Below are positions 8,999-14,952 of a stretch of 64,000 nucleotides of DNA, in pieces (position 1 is the first letter of the stretch; each line of letters begins with the position of its first letter). Source of the stretch: Noviherbaspirillum sp. L7-7A (lineage in GTDB: Bacteria; Pseudomonadota; Gammaproteobacteria; Burkholderiales; Burkholderiaceae_D); contig NZ_JAHQRJ010000001.1 of the NCBI RefSeq assembly GCF_019052805.1, positions 1,364,001-1,428,000 of the forward strand, given 5' to 3'. Below the pieces are notes generated by a model. It ran no database searches. It was not told the DNA's origin and saw only the letters and a list, made by a program, of their open reading frames with translations. Position numbers and translations under genes: made by a program.

Positions 8999-9550
8999 AT
9001 GACCCCAGACACAGGCAATGAGGCCTGGTACACCCTGTCGGGTGATGTAAATGATTCCATGGTGCGGCGCGTCTTCGATGCGCTGGCACAGATGGCGCAG
9101 GATGGCGTGACCACTGCGCATCTCCTGGTGCATTCCCACGGCGGCTATATCAGCGACGGTATCTGCCTCTACAACGTGCTGTCGGCTTCGCCGGTGCGCT
9201 TCATCATGTACAACGCCGGCGTGGTGGCGTCGATCGCCGTGACGCTGTTCCTGGCTGGCGAACGCCGTTATGCATCGGAAACGGCCCGCTTCATGATTCA
9301 CAAGTCACATGCATCGCCACATTCCGGCATCGCCGCCGACGAGCTCGCCGTGGTGGTGGAAGGCTTGCGCGCCGACGACAGCCGCACTGAATCGGTGATG
9401 CGCCGGTTTCTGAAGCTCACCCCGGCGCAGCTTCAGGTCCACGCCCATACCGACCTGCATCTGACCGCGCGTGATGCGCTGGCCGCGGGGCTAGTGGAGG
9501 AAATCCGCGACTTCAATCCGCGCCCTGGCGCCAAGCTCTGCAATATCTGA
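8999..9550 (+). CDS. ClpP-like serine protease homologue (ClpP/crotonase fold)
   Basis: A 183-residue cytosolic protein with the ClpP/crotonase fold. It has HSHGGYISDG (residues 45-54, the oxyanion Gly-Gly), a candidate nucleophile Ser78 in NAGVVASIA, His101 in RFMIHKSHA and Asp152 in HTDLHLTARDALAAGLV, matching the spacing of the ClpP triad. It is shorter and more divergent than the housekeeping ClpP at 37.3-37.9 kb and has no ATPase partner nearby. The start at 8999 was chosen for the excellent AGGAGGAAG at 8986-8994; an in-frame ATG at 8981 lacks this spacing. It may be an accessory protease or a non-proteolytic homologue. Confidence 0.82.
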   Translation: MTPDTGNEAWYTLSGDVNDSMVRRVFDALAQMAQDGVTTAHLLVHSHGGYISDGICLYNVLSASPVRFIMYNAGVVASIAVTLFLAGERRYASETARFMIHKSHASPHSGIAADELAVVVEGLRADDSRTESVMRRFLKLTPAQLQVHAHTDLHLTARDALAAGLVEEIRDFNPRPGAKLCNI

Positions 9551-9591
9551 CTCCTCGTCGCCTGCCTACCTGGCAGAGATCGAACGGGCAA

Positions 9592-9631
9592 AAGGAAGGC
9601 GGCGGATGCGCGTGCATCCGCCGCCTTCCTT
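9592..9631. terminator. Bidirectional terminator hairpin
   Basis: A perfect 18-bp stem, AAGGAAGGCGGCGGATGC and its complement, around a 4-base loop. It sits between the convergent ClpP-like and KGG-protein genes and should stop transcription from both sides, although flanking T runs are short. Confidence 0.75.
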
Positions 9632-9645
9632 ATCGCCACTTTTCC

Positions 9646-9978
9646 TTACTTCTGGTTCTTGTGGCTTTGACGGCCAGCCTCTGCATGCTGCTCGCTGGTG
9701 CCGCCGCGGGTCGAGCCGCCACCTTCGTTGCCGGCCGCGGCGCTGCCCTGGTTGCCGCTGTTCTTGCGGCTGTTCTTGTGGCTCATGCTGCCTGCGCGGC
9801 GTGCTTCTTCCGACGTGAATTCATGCGCATTGCCGCTGCGATGCGCAGCGCGTCCGCCTTCGCTGGCGATGGCCCGCTGCTGGTTCGGGTCCATGGATGC
9901 AAAGCCACGCATGCTGGTGCGGTCGCCCTTCTTGCCGCCCTGATTGCCCTGATTGGAGTCCTGCTTGTTGGAAGCCAT
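9646..9978 (-). CDS. KGG-motif general stress protein (YciG/con-10-like)
   Basis: A 110-residue, highly charged, low-hydrophobicity protein. The repeated stress motif is clear: RGFASMDPNQQRAIASEGG (about residues 24-42) and then HEFTSEEARRAGSMSHKN, a degenerate second copy. The rest is rich in Gly, Ser, Asn and Gln, typical of disordered hydrophilins made in stationary phase or desiccation. The ATG at 9978 has AAAGGAAC upstream. It is transcribed divergently from the secreted Ser/Gly-rich gene across a 358-base gap. Confidence 0.85.
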   Translation of the reverse strand: MASNKQDSNQGNQGGKKGDRTSMRGFASMDPNQQRAIASEGGRAAHRSGNAHEFTSEEARRAGSMSHKNSRKNSGNQGSAAAGNEGGGSTRGGTSEQHAEAGRQSHKNQK

Positions 9979-10336
9979 GATGTTCCTTTCTAGAAGAGTC
10001 AACGAAAGTCAGATGCACTGCCCGCTTCACTGGCTCGATCGACAGTGATGGCATCGGCACGGACTCATCCTAATGAACGGTCGTGTATCGCTGTATAGGA
10101 CGAAGGATGACTCTTTTGTCAGAAATGCATACCCAAGCGCAGGTCAGGCGCAAAAAGTTGACCCGGCAAATTCCACAGCGACCGGAAACCTCTCGCCGCG
10201 TCGCACCGCGAAAATGCGCAAAGCTTGTTCGAACAGCCCTCCCACGCCGGTTGATTGAACTCTGCCCCTCGCCAACTTCTAATCCGCATGCGCAGCAATC
10301 ATCGACTTGCGCCCCCTTTCCATTCAGGAGCAGATC
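9979..10336. other. Divergent intergenic region (358 bases)
   Basis: No convincing gene is present. The region must hold the promoters of the KGG protein (leftward) and of the secreted Ser/Gly-rich protein (rightward). The only motif I can name is the rightward promoter listed separately. Confidence 0.5.
10255..10283 (+). promoter_or_regulatory. Sigma-70-like promoter for the Ser/Gly-rich secreted protein
   Basis: TTGAAC (10255-10260), a 17-base spacer and TCTAAT (10278-10283). The -10 matches the consensus at 5 of 6 positions. It lies 53 bases before the ATG at 10337. Confidence 0.5.
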
Positions 10337-10795
10337 ATGAAGACCAGAATCATCGCCATGCTGTTGACTTCTCTCTTGGCCGCCGGAACGGCTCATGCCC
10401 AGCAGGCCGGCAACCACGGCAACCATTCATCCAGCCAGGCCAGCGAGGCGCCTGGCAAGGGCCTGGTGGATGGCGCAGCCACCACCGAAAAGCGCGGCCC
10501 GAAAGGAACCAGCCGGCATGACAGTACGCCCTCGGTAAGCCGCCAGCACAGCGCGTCCGGCACCCCCGGCGCCACCAATGGCAGCGACCGCATGTCAGGT
10601 GCATCCGGCACCTCGAGCTCCGGCGCCACCGGCGTCGGCCAGGGAGCGGCGGGCATGGAAAGCGGCAACAGCCGGCAACTGGGCACCGGCAACAAATCCT
10701 CGGGCACGGCCGGTTCGGCTGGGGGTAGCGGCGCTTCCAGCGCGGCAGGCTCCGGCGGCATGGGCGGTGGCGCCACTGGCGGCACCATGCGTTGA
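10337..10795 (+). CDS. Secreted Ser/Gly/Ala-rich protein of unknown function
   Basis: A 152-residue protein with a clean Sec signal peptide (MKTRIIAMLLTSLLAAGTAH, cleavage likely after AHA at residues 19-21). The mature part is almost entirely Ser, Gly, Ala, Thr and Asn, with no predicted secondary structure, and ends in a Gly-rich GGMGGGATGG tail. The start has CAGGAG at 10326-10331. I do not recognise a family. It looks like a disordered periplasmic or extracellular protein and sits back-to-back with the KGG stress protein, so a shared stress response is plausible but unproven. Confidence 0.75.
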   Translation: MKTRIIAMLLTSLLAAGTAHAQQAGNHGNHSSSQASEAPGKGLVDGAATTEKRGPKGTSRHDSTPSVSRQHSASGTPGATNGSDRMSGASGTSSSGATGVGQGAAGMESGNSRQLGTGNKSSGTAGSAGGSGASSAAGSGGMGGGATGGTMR

Positions 10796-11112
10796 TCTGG
10801 TTTCACTGGGTGATTGATACGTTCCGGCGCAGTGGATGTGCTGGCCGGAACAGATGCCCTGTCGGCAAACTGAAGAACGTCATGCCACGGCCAACGAGGC
10901 ACATTGAGTGCAATGCCTTTGCTCCCTGTTGCCTTCGGCGCTCCCTCGTTGCTGGTGGCGCTTCTGCGGGGTTGATTATTTGCGAAATCCTCTTCGATAG
11001 TTGCATTTTTCGTTTTGACGAAGCCGGTACCCACGACCTGCTATGTCAACCATCGCACATACACGGTCATTTGCATGCGCCAGAATTCGTGCCTCGACCA
11101 GGACGGTGAATA
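10796..11112. other. Intergenic region (317 bases)
   Basis: No convincing gene. It holds a GTTCCGGC...GCCGGAAC hairpin at 10821-10851 without a T run, and the repeat element listed separately at 10957-11010. Confidence 0.5.
10957..11010 (+). repeat. Dispersed element, copy 1 (Fur-box-like)
   Basis: The core TGCGAAATCCTCTTCGATAG (10981-11000) followed by TTGCATTTTT is nearly the same as 47195-47223, with one indel and a few substitutions. Weaker similarity extends about 25 bases upstream. The core has an imperfect dyad, TTGC...ATC/GAT...TTGCA, resembling betaproteobacterial Fur boxes. It ends about 100 bases before the isoaspartyl peptidase gene. Confidence 0.45.
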
Positions 11113-12003
11113 ATGAACGTGCATGCGGGAACAATGGCAGTAATCGTGCACGGCGGGGCCGGTGCGCCCAGCCTTTATGCGGATGGCTGCGTGCGCGCTG
11201 CCCACGCCGCCATTGCGGCAATGCGTGATGGCGATGCATTGGATGGCGCGATCGCCGCCGTGGTAACAATGGAAGATGATGGCCGTTTTAACGCCGGCAG
11301 CGGCTCTGTGCTCGGGTTGGATGGCGTGACAGTGGAAATGGACGCCGCAGTCATGGATACCCGAGGCAGGCTGGGCGCTGTGGCCTGCCTGCAGGCTATC
11401 AGGAACCCGGTGCGGGTGGCTCGCGCAGTGGCAGATACACCGCACTGGCTGCTGGCCGGCGACGGCGCGCGCCGGTTCGCAGCGCAGGTCAGCCTGCAGC
11501 AGCCGCATGTCATCAGCGACCATGCCCGCAGGCGTCATCAGCAGCACAGGGAGCGCATGGCCAAAAGCAGCCCTGCCCTGCCCGGCGTCGACAATGAGGC
11601 CTTCAGCAAATACTGGAATTACCCGATGCCCCAGGGAGGCGACACGGTAGGCGCGGTCACCCGCGATGCCCAGGGCCACTTCGCCGTTGCCGGCTCCACC
11701 GGCGGCACCACACCCGCACTCCTCGGACGGGTCGGCGACACGCCCATCATCGGCAGCGGGTTCTACGCCGGGCCGCACGGCGCGGTGGCGGCTACCGGCA
11801 TCGGCGAGCAGATCGTGCGGCACCTGTTGGCCCATACCGTCTACAGCTGGATTGCCGAAGGCATGCCGCTGAAAAAGGCGCTGAGCCGGGCGATCGACTA
11901 TTTTCCCGAAGAAGTCGACATCGGCCTCATCGCCGTAAGCCGCACCGAAGCCGGCAGCAAGAGCAACCGCGACATGCCCACTGATTATCTCGAACATGAG
12001 TAA
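11113..12003 (+). CDS. iaaA: Isoaspartyl peptidase/L-asparaginase, Ntn-hydrolase type
   Basis: A 296-residue plant-type asparaginase precursor. The N-terminus has VIVHGGAGAP, and residues about 50-62 read MEDDGRFNAGSGS. The autocatalytic cleavage site is GGDTVGAVTRD, making Thr178 the expected nucleophile of the beta subunit, followed by GSTGGTTPALLGRVGDTPIIG. This family hydrolyses beta-aspartyl dipeptides, including beta-Asp-Arg released from cyanophycin. The next gene, 36 bases on in the same direction, encodes a cyanophycin-synthetase-like ligase, which supports a role in isopeptide turnover. The start has AGGACGG upstream. Confidence 0.93.
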   Translation: MNVHAGTMAVIVHGGAGAPSLYADGCVRAAHAAIAAMRDGDALDGAIAAVVTMEDDGRFNAGSGSVLGLDGVTVEMDAAVMDTRGRLGAVACLQAIRNPVRVARAVADTPHWLLAGDGARRFAAQVSLQQPHVISDHARRRHQQHRERMAKSSPALPGVDNEAFSKYWNYPMPQGGDTVGAVTRDAQGHFAVAGSTGGTTPALLGRVGDTPIIGSGFYAGPHGAVAATGIGEQIVRHLLAHTVYSWIAEGMPLKKALSRAIDYFPEEVDIGLIAVSRTEAGSKSNRDMPTDYLEHE

Positions 12004-12039
12004 TGCCCACGCCGCTGCCTGCGCCAGCCCCAGGCACCG

Positions 12040-13875
12040 ATGAAGCTGCTTGAACTGCGCTTCCTGCGCGGCCCTAACCGTTACGCCCGCCAGCCATGCC
12101 TGATGGCTGTGATCGAGCTCGACCATGGCCTTCCTGCCTCGCCTCTTCCGGCGGCGGCGACGTTGCTGCTGTCTGCCCTGGCCGGGCAAGCGCTGCCGCG
12201 GGACGCCACCCCGGCGCATCTGGCTGGCGCCCTTGCCCAATGCCTGCAACGCGCGGCGGGATGCACCACGGGTTTCCGGTCCGTGCAACAGGAGCATGGC
12301 TTGCCACACCGCTGCCGGCTGGCCCTGGGTTATCAGAGGGAAGAACTCGCCGAGAGCGCGCTGGAATACGCGATGCAACTTGCAGACCACGTCATGCAAG
12401 GCCAGGCGGCGGATGCCGGTCCCGCACTGTCCAGCCTGCGGCTGCTGGCGAAGCAGCATGTTGCCGGCCCTGGCGCGGCGGCCATCAACAGGGCGGCACT
12501 GGCGCGGCGGATTCCTTCCCAGCCGCTGTCGGCGCCGGAACCGCTTTGTCAGCTTGGCTGGGGCAGCCGGCAGCATCGCCTCCATGCGGCCGATGTTGCC
12601 GAACTCGATCGCATGCCCGCGCAAGCGGCCAGGCAGACAGCCAGCGCACTGCTCGACACTTTGTTTCCATCCGGCAGCGACGGCCGCATCCCCGTCATTG
12701 CGGTGGCCGGCACCAATGGCAAGACCACCACCACGCGCATGATCGGGCACGCCCTCCGGCTGGCCGGGCTGCGCACCGGCATTGCCACAACCGAAGGCAT
12801 CCATGTCGATGGCCAGCGGATCGACGAAGGCGATTGCACCGGTTACTGGTCGGCGCGCATGGTGCTGGAAGCAGCGCAAGCCGATGCCGCCGTGCTGGAA
12901 ACGGCACGCGGCGGCCTGCTCAAGCGGGGCCTGGGCTTCGATCGCTGCGATGTGGCTGTGATGCTCAATGTCAGCGCCGACCATCTCGGCATGGACGGCG
13001 TCCATACCGTTGCCGAGCTGGCGGAAGTGAAGTCGGTGGTGGCGCGTTCGGCTCGCAGGGCGGCGGTGTTGAACGCGGAAGATGGGCACTGCGTGGCAAT
13101 GCGCACGCGCCTGGGGCGTGGCGTCGAGGCGATTTACTTTTCGATGGATCACGCAGCCCCGGTGCTGCTGCGCCATCTGGCGGAAGGCGGCCGCGCCGTG
13201 TACCTGAAAGAGGGACGCATGATGCTGGCCAGCCAGGGGCAGTTTGACCCGCTGCTCGATGTGAAGTCCATGCCTGCCGCGCTGGGCGGCCATGCGATGC
13301 ATAACGTCGCCAATGCGTTGGCAGCCACGGCGGCGCTGATCGGCGCCGGGCATGCGCCGGAACTGGCGGTGGCGGCACTGTCGAGCTTCGTCTCGGACGC
13401 CGCCGGCAATCCGCTGCGGGCCAACCTGTTCGAGGCAGGCGGCATTGCCATCCTGGTGGACTATGCCCACAACAGCGCGGCCTGCGCCAGTCTGGTCAAG
13501 ATGGCGCGTTCGCTTTGCAGCGGCAGGCTGCGCGCCGTGGTCACGGTGCCGGGGGACCGCCGCGATTGCGATCTGGCCGACATAGGACGTGTCTGCGGCG
13601 CCGGCTTCGATGAACTGCTGGTTTATGAAGCCGAACCGCGCGGACGCCCGCCGGGCGATACCGCGAGCCGCTTGCTGGCCGGGGCGCGGGAATCCGGTGC
13701 CGGCTGGATGGAGGCTGAACCGGATGTCAGGGAGGCACTGGCCCGCATGCTGGCCCGCTGCCAGCCCGGCGACATGCTGGTGTTCACCTGCGGCGGTTCA
13801 TTGGATGACCTCATTGCTGTGCTGCGACCGCTCTTTCCGGTGGCAGCGCAAGCGATAGCAAGGCAGGTGAAGTAG
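12040..13875 (+). CDS. CphA-like Mur ligase lacking the ATP-grasp domain
   Basis: A 611-residue protein. Residues 1-165 resemble a degenerate cyanophycin synthetase N domain (LELRFLRGPNRYARQP). LGWGSRQHR (172-180) matches the CphA segment that normally leads into the ATP-grasp domain. Only about 45 residues later comes the Mur-ligase P-loop AGTNGKTTTTR (K228), then ETARGGLLKRGLGFDRCD, NVSADHLGMDG, VDYAHN and PGDRRDCD, all typical of the CphA M domain. So the roughly 300-residue G domain that adds Asp in CphA is missing between preserved flanks. The M domain (Arg addition in CphA) looks intact. It lies just downstream of an isoaspartyl peptidase. Substrate unknown. Confidence 0.85.
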   Translation: MKLLELRFLRGPNRYARQPCLMAVIELDHGLPASPLPAAATLLLSALAGQALPRDATPAHLAGALAQCLQRAAGCTTGFRSVQQEHGLPHRCRLALGYQREELAESALEYAMQLADHVMQGQAADAGPALSSLRLLAKQHVAGPGAAAINRAALARRIPSQPLSAPEPLCQLGWGSRQHRLHAADVAELDRMPAQAARQTASALLDTLFPSGSDGRIPVIAVAGTNGKTTTTRMIGHALRLAGLRTGIATTEGIHVDGQRIDEGDCTGYWSARMVLEAAQADAAVLETARGGLLKRGLGFDRCDVAVMLNVSADHLGMDGVHTVAELAEVKSVVARSARRAAVLNAEDGHCVAMRTRLGRGVEAIYFSMDHAAPVLLRHLAEGGRAVYLKEGRMMLASQGQFDPLLDVKSMPAALGGHAMHNVANALAATAALIGAGHAPELAVAALSSFVSDAAGNPLRANLFEAGGIAILVDYAHNSAACASLVKMARSLCSGRLRAVVTVPGDRRDCDLADIGRVCGAGFDELLVYEAEPRGRPPGDTASRLLAGARESGAGWMEAEPDVREALARMLARCQPGDMLVFTCGGSLDDLIAVLRPLFPVAAQAIARQVK

Positions 13876-13930
13876 GACGCGTTCGCCAGGGCGCGTCCGT
13901 TTGCCAGCAAGGGTAGCGCAAGGGATGCGG

Positions 13931-14344
13931 TCAGACGCTGGCCTGCTCGCCCTGGGTGCAAAGCGCCATTGCGCTATCCATGGTTTCTATATGAAGCAGG
14001 AACCAGCCCGGCATCAGCGCAACCACTTCCCGTCCTGGCAGGAGGTCGCCAGCCATGACTTGCCTGGCAACGTGGTGCAGGCCGCCCAGCACCCGGGCAT
14101 GCTGCTCGCGATGGCTGGGCAGGCCCGAAAAATTGCTTGCCTCCATGATGTCTTCTTCCTCGCGGAAATCCTTCTCCACCTGGGCGACGAAGCGTGCATA
14201 GCTTTCCGGGAACTCGGCATCTGCCATGTCGGCCAGCCTGGCCAGTTCGTCGAGCAGATCGCGATGGGCCGCGTCAACCGCTGGCAGCCCCAAGGTCAGG
14301 CGTGGCGCCCAATGGCCCCTGCCGGAAAAAGCGGGCGCAGTCAT
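13931..14344 (-). CDS. Bacteriohemerythrin-like protein with one altered iron ligand
   Basis: A 137-residue four-helix hemerythrin-domain protein. Ligand positions visible are His27 (AAHRDL), Glu63 (DFREEEDIM), His78 and His82 (SHREQH), His118 (WFLLHIETMD) and Asp123. The usual His of HFxxEE is Asp59 here, so the di-iron site may be changed. The ATG overlaps the stop of the universal stress protein gene (ATGA), showing translational coupling. Family members bind O2, NO or sense redox state; pairing with a Usp protein suggests a low-oxygen or redox stress role. This role is inference. Confidence 0.85.
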   Translation of the reverse strand: MTAPAFSGRGHWAPRLTLGLPAVDAAHRDLLDELARLADMADAEFPESYARFVAQVEKDFREEEDIMEASNFSGLPSHREQHARVLGGLHHVARQVMAGDLLPGREVVALMPGWFLLHIETMDSAMALCTQGEQASV

Positions 14345-14778
14345 CGGAACACCATCACGGGAAGGGTGCTGTGAGCCAGCACTTTCTGGGTCTCGCTACC
14401 GACGAACAGCTTGTTGATCCCCTTGCGGCCATGCGAGGCCATAAAGATTGCATCGCAGCCAAGTTCATCGGCCAGGCGGACGATTTCCTCGTAGGGGCTG
14501 AAACCGAGCGCGACCCGGGTTTCGCACGGCACGCCCGCGTCGCTCGCTGCCTCGGCTACCTCTTCCACATGATGGCGGGCCTGGTCTTGCATCTGCTTTT
14601 CGTAACGGGTCTGGTCCGGCAGGAAGGCTGATTCGGACAGGGCGGAATACGGAAACGGCTCCGCCACCGACACTGCGGTGATGCGGGCGCCGGCCTCCCT
14701 GGCGAAGCTGACGGCCGCCTGCGTTGCCTTGGCAGACAGCGGCGAGCCGTCCGTGGGCACCAGCAGATGTTTGAACAT
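14341..14778 (-). CDS. Universal stress protein, UspA family
   Basis: A 145-residue single-domain Usp. It starts MFKHLLVPTDGSPLSAKA, the typical beta1-loop, and carries the ATP-binding signature ASHGRKGINKLFVGSETQKV near residues 113-132, so it should be of the ATP-binding subtype. It is first in a two-gene unit with the hemerythrin, with which it overlaps by 4 bases. The ribosome binding site GGAGGAG-like sequence lies just upstream of 14778 (reading CCGGAGGAGATTGCC). Confidence 0.93.
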   Translation of the reverse strand: MFKHLLVPTDGSPLSAKATQAAVSFAREAGARITAVSVAEPFPYSALSESAFLPDQTRYEKQMQDQARHHVEEVAEAASDAGVPCETRVALGFSPYEEIVRLADELGCDAIFMASHGRKGINKLFVGSETQKVLAHSTLPVMVFR

Positions 14779-14952
14779 GGCAATCTCCTCCGGTCATTTC
14801 AGGTTGTCATCAAAGCCAGCCCATGCTAGAACCCCGCCTGACGGTTTCCCTTGCGCTATGTCAAAAACCGCCATGTGCTGTCTGTCACGCCTGAGTCGAT
14901 GCAATAATTCGGCGCAAGCCGATGAAAGACAGCAAGCCTGACATTGTTGGTC

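Noticed and set aside
10821-10851. Hairpin GTTCCGGC...GCCGGAAC as a terminator
   Set aside because: No T run on either side, and the stem is only eight base pairs with a long loop.
10393-11034. A 213-codon minus-strand frame over the Ser/Gly-rich gene
   Set aside because: It is Pro/Ala-rich shadow sequence without a ribosome binding site, whereas the plus-strand gene has a signal peptide and Shine-Dalgarno.
11041-13470. An open frame of about 800 codons on minus across iaaA and the Mur ligase gene
   Set aside because: Antisense artefact of GC-rich coding DNA; the plus-strand proteins show intact catalytic motifs.
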